From Kitasatospora sp052076145 (lineage in GTDB: Bacteria > Actinomycetota > Actinomycetes > Streptomycetales > Streptomycetaceae), in assembly GCF_052076145.1 (NCBI RefSeq), contig NZ_CP197246.1:4402001-4466000 (forward strand): 64,000 nucleotides of DNA, given 5' to 3'. Below are positions 48,926 through 57,559 of this stretch, piece after piece. The position numbers were made by a program, and so were the translations under genes. The notes beneath the pieces are model-generated. The model made no database searches, was not told where the DNA came from, and saw only the letters and a list, made by a program, of their open reading frames with translations. Numbering within the stretch: position 1 is the first letter of the stretch; each line of letters starts with the position of its first letter.

Positions 48926-50383
48926 ATGGCATACGACGATCTCCGCTCGTTTCTCCGGGCCCTGGAGCGCGAGGGTGACCTCAGGCGCATCAAGGCCGAG
49001 GTCGACCCCCATCTGGAGATCGGCGAGATCGTCGACCGCGTCCAGAAGGCCAAGGGTCCGGCCCTGCTCTTCGAGAACGTCAAGGGCTGCTCGGTGCCGC
49101 TCGCGATGAACGTCTTCGGTACGGAGCGCCGGCTCGCGAAGTCGCTCGGCCTGAAGTCGCCCGACGACATCGCGGAGAAGATCGCCGGGCTGCTGAAGCC
49201 CGAGCTGCCGCAGGGCTTCACCGGCTTCCGGGACGCCTTCGGCAAGCTCGCCTCGATGGCCCACGTGCCGCCGAAGAACGTGAAGGCTGCCGACGCCCCC
49301 GTGCAGGAGGTCGTGCTCACCGGCGACGACGTCGACCTGGACGACCTGCCCGCACTCTTCACCTGGCCGCTGGACGGCGGCTCCTTCTTCAACCTGGGCC
49401 TGACCCACACCAAGGACCCGGACTCCGGCATCCGCAACCTCGGTCTGTACCGCCTCCAGCGGCACGACAAGCGGACCATCGGCATGCACTGGCAGATCCA
49501 CAAGGACAGCCGCAACCACTACGCGGTGGCCGCCAAGCGCGGCGAGCGCCTGCCGGTCGCGATCGCCTTCGGCTGCCCGCCGGTCGTCACGTACGCGGCG
49601 ACCGCGCCGCTGCCGGGGGACATCGACGAGTACCTGTTCGCCGGGTTCGTCGCGGGTGAGCGCGTCCGGATGGTCGACTGCAAGACCGTGCCGTTGCAGG
49701 TACCGGCCGATGCCGAGGTCGTCCTGGAGGGCTGGCTGGAGCCGGGCGAGATGCTGCCGGAGGGGCCGTTCGGCGACCACACCGGCTTCTACACGCCGCA
49801 GGAGCCGTTCCCCGCGCTGACGATCGACTGCGTCACCATGCGGAAGCGGCCCATCCTGCAGTCCATCGTGGTCGGCCGCCCGCCGACCGAGGACGGGCCG
49901 CTGGGCAAGTTCACCGAGCGGTTCTTCCTGCCGCTGCTCAAGATCATCATCCCGGACATCGTGGACTACGACCTCCCCGAGGCCGGCGGCTTCCACAACT
50001 GCGTGATCGTCTCGATCGACAAGAAGTACCCCAAGCACGCCCAGAAGGTCATGCACGCGATCTGGGGCGCCCACATGATGTCGCTGACCAAGCTGATCAT
50101 CGTGGTGGACGCCGACTGCGACGTCCACGACTACCAGGAGGTCGCCTGGCGGGCGCTCGGCAACACCGACTACAGCCGCGACCTCAGCGTCGTCGAGGGC
50201 CCGGTCGACCACCTCGACCACGCCTCGTACCAGCAGTTCTGGGGCGGCAAGGCCGGCATCGACGCCACCCGCAAGCTCCCCGAGGAGGGCTACACCCGCG
50301 ACGGCGGCTGGCCCGAGATGGTCGCCTCCGACCCGGCCACCGCCGCCCTCGTCGACCGTCGCTGGAAGGAATACGGACTGTGA
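48926..50383 (+). CDS. mqnL: UbiD-family menaquinone biosynthesis decarboxylase
   Basis: prFMN-dependent decarboxylase of the futalosine menaquinone route (485 aa; the SCO4490-type UbiD). It has FLRALEREGDLRRI, the prFMN-region GTERRLAKSLG, and the UbiD core LTHTKDPDSGIRNLGLYRLQ, KRGERLPVAIAFG and GEMLPEGPFGDHTGFYT with its Glu/Arg pair. It needs the UbiX-type prenyltransferase encoded at 56.3 kb for its cofactor. ATG 48926 gives the common N-terminus (AYDDLRSFL). The stop overlaps the prenyltransferase start. Confidence 0.92.
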   Translation: MAYDDLRSFLRALEREGDLRRIKAEVDPHLEIGEIVDRVQKAKGPALLFENVKGCSVPLAMNVFGTERRLAKSLGLKSPDDIAEKIAGLLKPELPQGFTGFRDAFGKLASMAHVPPKNVKAADAPVQEVVLTGDDVDLDDLPALFTWPLDGGSFFNLGLTHTKDPDSGIRNLGLYRLQRHDKRTIGMHWQIHKDSRNHYAVAAKRGERLPVAIAFGCPPVVTYAATAPLPGDIDEYLFAGFVAGERVRMVDCKTVPLQVPADAEVVLEGWLEPGEMLPEGPFGDHTGFYTPQEPFPALTIDCVTMRKRPILQSIVVGRPPTEDGPLGKFTERFFLPLLKIIIPDIVDYDLPEAGGFHNCVIVSIDKKYPKHAQKVMHAIWGAHMMSLTKLIIVVDADCDVHDYQEVAWRALGNTDYSRDLSVVEGPVDHLDHASYQQFWGGKAGIDATRKLPEEGYTRDGGWPEMVASDPATAALVDRRWKEYGL

Positions 50384-51279
50384 GTAGCACCGCTGCTGCC
50401 GTCACCCCCGGGCCGGCCAGGTCCTTCCTGCGCCTCGTCCTGATCGAGCACTCGGTCTTCGCCCTCCCCTTCGCCTACATCGCCGCACTCACCGCGATGT
50501 TCCTGGCCGACGGCGAGGTGCACTGGGGCCAGCTCTTCGTCGTCACCGTCTGCATGGTCGGCCTGCGGACCTTCGCGATGGCCGCCAACCGGATCATCGA
50601 CCGCGAGATCGACGCCCGGAACCCGCGCACCGCCAGCCGCGAGCTCGTCACCGGCGCCGTCTCGCTGCGCACCGCCTACACCGGCTCGGCGATCGCGCTG
50701 CTGGTCTTCCTCGGGGCCGCCGCGCTGCTCAACCCGCTCTGCCTCTACCTGGCGCCGGTCGCCGTGGTGCCGATGGTGGTCTACCCGTACGGCAAGCGGT
50801 TCACCGACTTCCCGCATGCCATCCTCGGCCTCGCCCAGGCGATGGGCCCGATCGGCGCCTGGCTGGCCGTCACCGGCACCTGGTCCTGGGACGCGGTCGT
50901 GCTCGGCCTGGCCGTCGGCGTCTGGATCGGCGGCTTCGACCTGATCTTCGGCTGCCAGGACGTCGCGGCCGACCGCGCCGACGGCGTCCGGTCCGTCCCC
51001 GCCCGCTTCGGCGTCGCCGGGGCGCTCTACGGCGCCCGTGCCTGTCACGTCGTCACCACGGGGCTGCTCGCCTGGTACGCGGTGCTCACCCACGCCGGGG
51101 CGGCGTTCTGGGTCGGGCTGGCCGTGGTCGCCTGCGCGTTCGTCTACGAGCACTCGATCATCAAGCCCACCGACCTCTCCCGGCTCAACCGGGCCTTCTT
51201 CACCACCAACGGGTTCGTCGGCGTCTCGCTCTTCGTCTTCGCCCTGCTCGACCTGGTGATCCGGGGCCTCGGCGTGTGA
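50380..51279 (+). CDS. mqnP: UbiA-family prenyltransferase of menaquinone synthesis
   Basis: Integral membrane prenyltransferase, 299 aa, attaching the isoprenoid tail to the aromatic precursor. Mg-binding Asp-rich motifs are RIIDREIDARNPRTASRE (NxxxDxxxD as ANRIIDREID) and CQDVAADRADGV. GTG 50380 overlaps the mqnL stop by 4 nt, giving a coupled decarboxylase-prenyltransferase pair. Confidence 0.92.
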   Translation: MSSTAAAVTPGPARSFLRLVLIEHSVFALPFAYIAALTAMFLADGEVHWGQLFVVTVCMVGLRTFAMAANRIIDREIDARNPRTASRELVTGAVSLRTAYTGSAIALLVFLGAAALLNPLCLYLAPVAVVPMVVYPYGKRFTDFPHAILGLAQAMGPIGAWLAVTGTWSWDAVVLGLAVGVWIGGFDLIFGCQDVAADRADGVRSVPARFGVAGALYGARACHVVTTGLLAWYAVLTHAGAAFWVGLAVVACAFVYEHSIIKPTDLSRLNRAFFTTNGFVGVSLFVFALLDLVIRGLGV

Positions 51280-51305
51280 CACCCGGTCAGGCCGTCCGTG
51301 TAAGG

Positions 51306-51319
51306 AGATCCTAGGATCT
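51306..51319. promoter_or_regulatory. 14-bp palindrome before the acyltransferase gene
   Basis: AGATCCTAGGATCT is a perfect palindrome 62 nt upstream of the acyltransferase start. It could be an operator; the factor is unknown. Confidence 0.35.
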
Positions 51320-51380
51320 TGGACGGACCTGGCCGGGCTGCTCCGACGCGTCGGTCGGGCCGCCGACGTGGGGGAAGCAC

Positions 51381-52577
51381 GTGCACACCGCCCAGACATC
51401 CGACCGGTCCGCAGCGATACCAGCGGCGATACCCGCAGGCGTACCCGCTGCCCGGCCCACCGAGGCCGGGCCGCCGGCGTCGGCGGGGAAGGGCCCCCGA
51501 CTCGACTCGCTCACCGGGCTCCGGATGTTCGCGGCGCTGCTGATCTTCTTCTACCACTTCGGGGTCGAGGACACCTTCTTCGGCACCACCCGGAGCCGGG
51601 ACCAGGTCTGGCACCTCACCTACGGCGGGATATCGGCGGTCTCGTTCTTCTACCTGCTCTCCGGTTTCGTCCTCGCCTGGTCGGCCCGGCCGGGGGCCGG
51701 CAAGGCCCGGTTCTGGTGGCGGCGGTTCGCCAAGATCTACCCGAGCCACCTCGCCACCTTCCTGCTCGCGGTCGCGTTCACAGTCTGGATCGGCGGGCAG
51801 CTGCGGCTCCCGGTCGCAGCTGCCAACCTGACGCTCACCCAGGCGTGGGTGCCGAATTCCCGGGAGTACTGGTTCGGCTTCAACGGCGTCTCCTGGTCGC
51901 TCAGCTGCGAGGCGTTCTTCTACCTCTGCTTCCCGTTCGCCGTCGCGCTGGTCCGTCGGCTTTCGCCCCGGGGCCGCTGGGGCGTGGTGCTCGGCGGCAA
52001 CGTCTTCGTCGTCCTGTTCCCGCTGGTGCTGGGTTGGCTGGGTCTGCTGCCGGCGATCAAGCCGAGCTACCCCGTCTACATGCTCCCGGCCACCCGGCTG
52101 GTCGAGTTCGTGATCGGCGTCGCGCTCGCCCTCCTGGTCAAGGAGGGCCACTGGCGCGGCCCCGGCATCACCGTCAGCTCCGCGCTCGCCCTGGCCGCCC
52201 TGATCTGGGGCGTGCACCTGGTCCCCGAGGCCATGCACTACTCGGCCTGCACGATCGTCCCGTACACCATGCTGGTCGCGGCCGCCGCCCGCGCCGATCT
52301 GCGCGGCACCCGCTCGGCCTTCCGGCAACGGCACATGGTCTACCTCGGCGAGGCCTCCTTCGCCTTCTACCTGGTGCACGAGCTGGTGATGTTCACCGGC
52401 AACCAGGTCATGAAGCACCACCCGCCCGTCGCCACCGTGCCGAACCTGGTCGCGGTCTTCTCGGTCGCGCTGGTGGGGGCCTTCGCCCTGCACGAGTTCG
52501 TGGAGAAACCCTGCCAGCGGCTGCTCACCAGCCGTACCTTCCGCCGTACCGCCCGTCGGGTGTCCTCGGGCGTGTGA
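51381..52577 (+). CDS. Acyltransferase 3 family membrane protein
   Basis: Integral membrane O-acyltransferase, 398 aa, with about ten helices. The hallmark start is LDSLTGLRMFAALLIFFYHFG, with the catalytic-type His in that first helix, followed by FFYLLSGFVLAW and RRFAKIYPSHL (an R-x10-H type pair). An N-terminal Ala/Pro-rich leader of about 40 residues precedes it. Such enzymes acetylate cell-wall or antibiotic glycans; the substrate is unknown. GTG 51381 has GGGGGAAG. Confidence 0.9.
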   Translation: MHTAQTSDRSAAIPAAIPAGVPAARPTEAGPPASAGKGPRLDSLTGLRMFAALLIFFYHFGVEDTFFGTTRSRDQVWHLTYGGISAVSFFYLLSGFVLAWSARPGAGKARFWWRRFAKIYPSHLATFLLAVAFTVWIGGQLRLPVAAANLTLTQAWVPNSREYWFGFNGVSWSLSCEAFFYLCFPFAVALVRRLSPRGRWGVVLGGNVFVVLFPLVLGWLGLLPAIKPSYPVYMLPATRLVEFVIGVALALLVKEGHWRGPGITVSSALALAALIWGVHLVPEAMHYSACTIVPYTMLVAAAARADLRGTRSAFRQRHMVYLGEASFAFYLVHELVMFTGNQVMKHHPPVATVPNLVAVFSVALVGAFALHEFVEKPCQRLLTSRTFRRTARRVSSGV

Positions 52578-52629
52578 CGGCCGTTCGACGGGCTCGGCTG
52601 CCTATCCTGCTGAGCAGGAGGTGGCTGCG

Positions 52630-53016
52630 GTGATCGGCAGACTTCAGTGCGTGGTGCTCGACTGTCACTACCCGGCGGGGCTGGCGCACTTCTACGCCGC
52701 CCTGCTCGGCGGTGAGGTGGACCGGCCCGACCCCCGGTGGTCGCTGGACCCGGAGTGGTCGACCGTGCACGCCCCCGACGGCTTCGTCCTCGCCTTCCAG
52801 CGCGTCGAGGACTTCCGCCCGCCGGAGTGGCCCGACCCGGCGCACCCCCAGCAGCTACACCTCGACGTCGAGGTCGACGACCTCGACGCGGCGGAGGCCG
52901 AGGTGGTCGCGCTGGGCGCCGTCCGCAGGGACGCCCAGGCCGGCTTCCGGGTCTACCTCGACCCGGCCGGGCATCCGTTCTGCCTGGTCGCGGCGGCTCC
53001 GGAGAAGTCCCGCTGA
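52630..53016 (+). CDS. VOC (glyoxalase-like) protein
   Basis: Single glyoxalase/VOC-fold protein of 128 aa, with two beta-alpha-beta modules: LQCVVLDCHYPAGLAHFYAA at the start and LHLDVEVDDLDAAEAEVVAL later, the latter with FRVYLDPAGHPFCLV at the end. Metal-ligand candidates are His in QLHLDV and the Asp/His near DPAGHPFCL. GTG 52630 follows AGGAGG with good spacing, better than GTG 52621. Precedes the DGPF/ECF42 pair and may belong to it. Confidence 0.88.
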   Translation: MIGRLQCVVLDCHYPAGLAHFYAALLGGEVDRPDPRWSLDPEWSTVHAPDGFVLAFQRVEDFRPPEWPDPAHPQQLHLDVEVDDLDAAEAEVVALGAVRRDAQAGFRVYLDPAGHPFCLVAAAPEKSR

Positions 53017-53109
53017 AATTTCCGGCCGAGCCTGTCGATCCAGCCGTCTCCCGTTCGACATACGGGTGAGAAGCGGGGAACGGCCCTGCCTACCGACCGA
53101 GGAGTCACC

Positions 53110-53466
53110 ATGCCGCGCTACCTGTCGATGATCCGTATCGACGAGCAGAACCTCCCCACCGAGGGCTTCCCGCCCGAGTTCGAGCAGCGGATGGGCGCCC
53201 TGCTGGAAGAGATCACCAAGGCCGGAGTCATGCTCGACACGGCCGGCCTGACCCCGACCTCCGAGGGCACCCGCCTCACCTGGTCCGACGGCCGGATCTC
53301 GGTCACCGACGGCCCCTTCACCGAGGCCAAGGAGGTCGTCGGGGGCTACGCCATCATCCAGGCCAAGGACAAGGCCGAGGCCCTCGAATGGACCCGCCGC
53401 TTCCTGGAGATCCACCCCGGCCACTGGACCATCACCTCCGAGGTCCGCGAGATCGCCGAAGGCTGA
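53110..53466 (+). CDS. DGPF/YCII-domain protein
   Basis: YciI-like protein, 118 aa, with the DGPF motif seen in RISVTDGPFTEAKEVVGGY and a preceding RYLSMIRIDE. ATG 53110 follows GAGGAG. Such proteins are paired with ECF42-type sigma factors, here 55 bp downstream. Their biochemical role is not firmly established. Confidence 0.9.
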   Translation: MPRYLSMIRIDEQNLPTEGFPPEFEQRMGALLEEITKAGVMLDTAGLTPTSEGTRLTWSDGRISVTDGPFTEAKEVVGGYAIIQAKDKAEALEWTRRFLEIHPGHWTITSEVREIAEG

Positions 53467-53520
53467 GGCCGCCGGCTGAGGTCACCGACGGGGCCCGCTG
53501 CTTGCGTGAACAATGGGCCT

Positions 53521-54774
53521 GTGACAACAGCCAGCGCAGCGGTTGAAGCGGTGTTCCGGATCGAGTCGGCGCGGATCATCGCCGTCGTGACCCGGATCGT
53601 GCGGGATGTCGGGATCGCCGAGGAGCTGGCCCAGGACGCCCTGGTCGCCGCGTTGGAGCAGTGGCCCGAGCAGGGCGTCCCGGACCGGCCCGCCGCCTGG
53701 CTGATGGCCACCGCCAAGCACCGGGCCGTCGATCTCGTCCGCCGCAAGGAGACGTACGCCCGCAAGCTCGCCGAGGTCGGCCGCAGGCTGGAGGACGTAC
53801 CGCCGCCCGAGCCGCCGGAGGTGGACGACATCGACGACGACCTGCTGCGGCTGATCTTCACCGCCTGTCACCCCGTGCTCTCCACCGAGGCCCGGATCGC
53901 GCTCACCCTGCGGCTGCTGGGCGGCCTGACGACGGAGGAGGTCGCCCGCGCCTGCCTGGCCACCGAACCGACGGTGGCGCAGCGGATCGTCCGGGCCAAG
54001 CGGGCGCTCGCCAAGGCCGACGTCCCGTTCGAGGTGCCGTACGGCGCGGAGCGGGCGGCCCGGCTCGCCTCGGTGCTGGAGGTCATCTACCTGATCTTCA
54101 ACGAGGGGTACTCGGCGACGGCGGGCGACGACTGGCTGCGGCCGGGCCTGTGCGAGGACGCCCTGCGGCTCGGCCGGGTGCTGGCGGGCCTGATGCCGAA
54201 GGAGCCGGAGGTGCACGGGCTGGTCGCGCTGCTGGAGATTCAGGCCTCCCGGACGGCCGCCCGGACGGGCCCCGACGGCGAGCCGGTGCTGCTCGCCGAC
54301 CAGAACCGGACCCGCTGGGACCGGCTGCTGATCGGGCGTGGGTACGCCGCCCTGGCCCGCGCGAACGACCTGGGCGAGCCGCTCGGCCCGTACGCCCTCC
54401 AGGCCGCCGTCGCGGCCTGCCACGCGCGCGCCGTCCGCTACGAGGACACCGACTGGCCGACCATCGCCGCCCTCTACGGCCGTCTCGCGGCTGTCGCGCC
54501 GTCCCCCGTGGTCGAGCTCAACCGCGCGGTGGCCGTCTCGAAGGCCGAGGGCCCGGCCGCCGGACTGGCGCTGGTGGACACGCTGCTCGGCGAGCCGGCG
54601 CTGAGGGACTACCACCTCCTGCCGAGTGTCCGGGGCGATCTCCTCGCCCGGCTGGGCCGCCCGGCCGAGGCGCGGGCCGAGTTCGAACGGGCGGCCGCCC
54701 TGACCCGCAACGGACGGGAGCGGGCGCTGTTGCTGGAGCGGGCGGCCGGGCTCGGTGGTTCAGCCCGTCAGTGA
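53521..54774 (+). CDS. ECF42-type sigma factor with C-terminal SnoaL-like/TPR-like extension
   Basis: Extended ECF sigma factor, 417 aa. The sigma part has EAVFRIESARIIAVVTRIV, AQDALVAALEQWPEQG, WLMATAKHRAVDLVRRKE (region 2) and TTEEVARACLATEPTVAQRIVRAKR (region 4). The remaining about 250 residues form an alpha-helical domain typical of ECF42 (LIFNEGYSA, LCEDALRLGRVLAGL, ALQAAVAACHARA, LLPSVRGDLLARLGR). GTG 53521 gives the common start; GTG 53506 is possible. It follows the DGPF gene, its known partner. Confidence 0.93.
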   Translation: MTTASAAVEAVFRIESARIIAVVTRIVRDVGIAEELAQDALVAALEQWPEQGVPDRPAAWLMATAKHRAVDLVRRKETYARKLAEVGRRLEDVPPPEPPEVDDIDDDLLRLIFTACHPVLSTEARIALTLRLLGGLTTEEVARACLATEPTVAQRIVRAKRALAKADVPFEVPYGAERAARLASVLEVIYLIFNEGYSATAGDDWLRPGLCEDALRLGRVLAGLMPKEPEVHGLVALLEIQASRTAARTGPDGEPVLLADQNRTRWDRLLIGRGYAALARANDLGEPLGPYALQAAVAACHARAVRYEDTDWPTIAALYGRLAAVAPSPVVELNRAVAVSKAEGPAAGLALVDTLLGEPALRDYHLLPSVRGDLLARLGRPAEARAEFERAAALTRNGRERALLLERAAGLGGSARQ

Positions 54775-55473
54775 CAGGGTGTCGCCGACGCGCAGCGGGC
54801 CCGGGTGGGTGACTTCGGCGAGGGCGTCGAGGCGGTTGTCGTGGTGCTGGGCGATGGCCTTGAGGATCTCGGGGGCGTGCGGCAGGCCGGGCTGGGCGAC
54901 GCCGGTCATGACGCAGCGTTCGCTGGCCCGGACGAAGGCCAGCTGCAGGCCGCCCCGGACGCGGGCCTGGTGGCCGAACCAGGTGTCCTCGACGAAGGGG
55001 GGTGTGCCGGGCGGGGTGCGGAGCAGGATGTTGGGGCGGAAGCGGCGTTCGTCGACGACAGCGGTGGGGACGGTGTGGCGGACCCAGTCGAGGGTCGCGG
55101 TGGTGAGGACGCTGACGGGCAGTTGGTCGAAGTGCGAGACGGCGTCCTCGCGGGCGAGTTCGACGTCGTCCCGGCCGAGGTAGGCGCGCAGGAAGGAGGT
55201 GGGGTCGGCGACGGGGCTGCCGAGCGGGTCGAGCAGGACGGGGGCGTCGATCCGGTGGCCGAGGCGGGAGCCGAGCCGCAGCAGGCCGTCCATCCGGCGG
55301 AAGCGCCGGGTGTTCTTGCCCGAGCCGAACTTCCCCTGGCCGTCGCGGACGGCGTAGAGCCGGTCCCCGGCGAGCCCGCGCTCGTCGACCTCCACCGAGT
55401 CGAGCCGCTCGCCGCAGGTGGATTTGACCGGGTAGCGCCAGAGCCGTTCGACCACCCCGATGATCTCTGCCAT
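54760..55473 (-). CDS. MOSC-domain protein
   Basis: Molybdenum-cofactor sulfurase C-terminal (MOSC) family protein, 237 aa. The N-terminal beta-barrel domain has LWRYPVKSTCGERLDSVEVD, and the MOSC core has FRPNILLR, FVEDTWFG and RCVMTGVAQPGLP (conserved Cys). Such proteins bind sulfurated Moco or reduce hydroxylated nucleobases and amidoximes. The 3' end overlaps the convergent ECF42 gene by 15 bp. Confidence 0.9.
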   Translation of the reverse strand: MAEIIGVVERLWRYPVKSTCGERLDSVEVDERGLAGDRLYAVRDGQGKFGSGKNTRRFRRMDGLLRLGSRLGHRIDAPVLLDPLGSPVADPTSFLRAYLGRDDVELAREDAVSHFDQLPVSVLTTATLDWVRHTVPTAVVDERRFRPNILLRTPPGTPPFVEDTWFGHQARVRGGLQLAFVRASERCVMTGVAQPGLPHAPEILKAIAQHHDNRLDALAEVTHPGPLRVGDTLSLTG

Positions 55474-55535
55474 GCAGTGAGGGTAGCTGCGGCCGCCGAA
55501 CTTGGTCTAGACCTACTGCCGCGCGGGCAGGCCCG

Positions 55536-56276
55536 TCACCCCACCCGGGCGACGGCCCGGACGGGGGCGCCGTCGGCCGCGACCAGCCGCAGCGGGAAGA
55601 GCGAGACGGAGACCGCCAGCCCGGCCGCCTGGGCGTCCAGCAGGGGCGTCAGGTCGGTGAGGTTCTCGGCGACGACCGCACCGCCGGGGGTGCCGAGCAG
55701 CACCCGGTGCGCGGCCAGGCCGGCCGCCTCGGCGACCGGGTCGTGCTCGTCGGCCAGGTCGGCGAGCAGCGCGGCGACGGCCGGGTCGGCGGGGCCCGGG
55801 TCGGGGGTGGGGTCGATGCTGAGCGCGTCCACGCCGAGCGTCCGGACCCCGGCGGCGGCGATGGCCTCGGCGGCCTCGGGGGTCAGCCAGGGGTGGGCGA
55901 GGTAGTGGTCGGTGCCCCAGTGCCGGGGCCAGCCGGTGGCGAGCAGCAGCACGGCGCCGGGGGTGACGAGGGCCAGCGCGTCGGCGAGCTGATCGGGGGT
56001 CACGGCGGCCCGGGGTGCGAGCCCGCGCAGGTCGGCGACGACGGCCGGGCCGGTGAAGAGCTCCAGCGGCAGCCCGTCCAGCGTCGGCCAGGTGACGTCC
56101 ACGTGGTACGGCGCGTCCACGTGCGTGCCGGACTGCGAACCGAGGTGCAGCCCGAGCACGTTGACCCCGGCGGTGGCGGTGGTCAGCGCGGGCCGCAGCA
56201 CCACCTCCGGATCGCCCGGGTAGACGGGCATGCCGGTGGTCACGGGATGAGTGAGATCGATCAACGTCGACGCCAT
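55536..56276 (-). CDS. Cyclase-family (kynurenine formamidase-like) protein
   Basis: Metal-dependent hydrolase/cyclase, 246 aa. The family motif is HLGSQSGTHVDAPYHV (HxGTHxDxPxH), with the Asp/His ligands typical of kynurenine formamidases and cyclases. The N-terminus STLIDLTHPVTTGMPVYPGD fits. ATG 56276 is preferred over 56285 and 56309 on spacing to GAGAGG. It is divergent from the ubiX-like gene, 59 bp away. Substrate unknown. Confidence 0.88.
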   Translation of the reverse strand: MASTLIDLTHPVTTGMPVYPGDPEVVLRPALTTATAGVNVLGLHLGSQSGTHVDAPYHVDVTWPTLDGLPLELFTGPAVVADLRGLAPRAAVTPDQLADALALVTPGAVLLLATGWPRHWGTDHYLAHPWLTPEAAEAIAAAGVRTLGVDALSIDPTPDPGPADPAVAALLADLADEHDPVAEAAGLAAHRVLLGTPGGAVVAENLTDLTPLLDAQAAGLAVSVSLFPLRLVAADGAPVRAVARVG

Positions 56277-56335
56277 GGGGCCCATCCTCTCGCCCCTGGG
56301 GTCCTGCATGGCCGAAGTAGCGAAAGATGGACCCC

Positions 56336-56977
56336 ATGAGCACCGAGAAGCAGGTACGTCAGCCCTGGGTGGTCGGGGTGTCCGGGGCCTCCGGCACGCC
56401 GTACGCCGCAGCCGTGATCCGTGCGCTGGTGGCGGCGGGTGAGGCGGTGGACCTGGTGGTGAGCCGGGCGGCGCGGCTGACCATCCTGGACGAGACCGGC
56501 ATCTCCTTCCGGGACGCCCACTGGGAGCAGGACCTGACGGAGTGGACGGGAGTCGACACCGGGGGCGTCCGCTACTGGGCGGCGGGTGACTTCGCGGCGG
56601 GTCCGTCCAGCGGCTCGTACCCGGCGAAGGGCATGTTGATCGTCCCGGCGAGCACCGGGGCGGTGGCGGGGGTGGCGCTCGGGCTGAGCAAGGACCTGTT
56701 GCAGCGGGTGGCGAGCGTGACGCTCAAGGAGCGGCGTCCGCTGGTCGTGTGCGTCCGGGAGACCCCCCTCAATGGGGTGACGCTGAAGCACCTGGTGGAG
56801 CTGGACACGCAGGGAGCCGTCGTGCTGCCCGCCTCGCCCGGCTTCTACGCGGGGGGTTCGACGGCCCGGGAAATGGTGGACTTCGTGGCCGGCCGGGTGC
56901 TGGACGCGGTCGGCGTGCCGCACGAGCTGTACCGGCGCTGGGAGGGGGAGTTGGGCACAGGTGGCAAGGTCGCGTAA
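56336..56977 (+). CDS. mqnM: UbiX-like prenylated-FMN prenyltransferase (menaquinone route)
   Basis: FMN prenyltransferase, 213 aa, which makes prFMN for the UbiD-type decarboxylase encoded at 48.9 kb. The FMN-binding motif is VGVSGASGTPYAAAV (GSGAS-type) with SRAARLTI and LIVPASTGAVAGVALG, and the conserved catalytic-type region ERRPLVVCVRETPLN. ATG 56336 and 56327 are both possible; I prefer the former on spacing. The two genes are separated here by 6 kb of other genes. Confidence 0.92.
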   Translation: MSTEKQVRQPWVVGVSGASGTPYAAAVIRALVAAGEAVDLVVSRAARLTILDETGISFRDAHWEQDLTEWTGVDTGGVRYWAAGDFAAGPSSGSYPAKGMLIVPASTGAVAGVALGLSKDLLQRVASVTLKERRPLVVCVRETPLNGVTLKHLVELDTQGAVVLPASPGFYAGGSTAREMVDFVAGRVLDAVGVPHELYRRWEGELGTGGKVA

Positions 56978-57095
56978 GCCGGACGGTTACGGGAGAGTAT
57001 GTTCTCTGTGATATCCGGGTCGATCCGCGCATGGCGCCTTTGAATCCGGATACTGATCTGTGGGTCTGGAGAGGTTCGGAAGGACGCGGGCGTAT

Positions 57096-57557
57096 ATGGA
57101 CACGGTGGACAGACAGCTCATCCAGGCGCTCCGGGAGAACGGGCGCGCTTCGTACGCCGAACTCGGCCGTCTCGTGGGTCTGTCGGGCCCGAGCGTGACG
57201 GACCGGATCAACCGCCTGGAGCAGGCCGGGGTGATCACCGGCTACCGCGCGACGGTCAATCCGGCCTCGCTGGGCTTCGGCGTCACCGCTCTGATCGGCC
57301 TTCAGCTCACCGACGCGGCCGACCACGAGGACGTCGCGCACCGGCTCAAGGAGCTGGGTGAGGTCGAGGACTGCTGGTTCATCGCGGGCGACGACTCGTA
57401 CATGCTCAAGGTGCGGGTCTCGAACGTCGAGGGCCTGGAGTCGGTGGTGAAGCGGCTCTCCGGCACCAAGGGGGTCGCCCGGACGAGGACGACGGTCGTC
57501 CTCTCCACGAAGTGGGAGAACCGGGTGAGTGACCTGCCGCTGGCCGAAGGGGAGTGA
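57096..57557 (+). CDS. Lrp/AsnC family regulator in the menaquinone region
   Basis: Transcriptional regulator, 153 aa. HTH residues about 1-55 (MDTVDRQLIQALRENGRASY, LVGLSGPSVTDRINRLEQAG), RAM domain after TALIGLQLTDAA. ATG 57096 follows GGAAGGA; an upstream frame at 57060 is less likely. It stands where streptomycete futalosine loci carry an AsnC-type regulator between ubiX- and mqnE-like genes. The coupled dehydratase may be its target. Confidence 0.9.
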   Translation: MDTVDRQLIQALRENGRASYAELGRLVGLSGPSVTDRINRLEQAGVITGYRATVNPASLGFGVTALIGLQLTDAADHEDVAHRLKELGEVEDCWFIAGDDSYMLKVRVSNVEGLESVVKRLSGTKGVARTRTTVVLSTKWENRVSDLPLAEGE

Positions 57558-57559
57558 CG

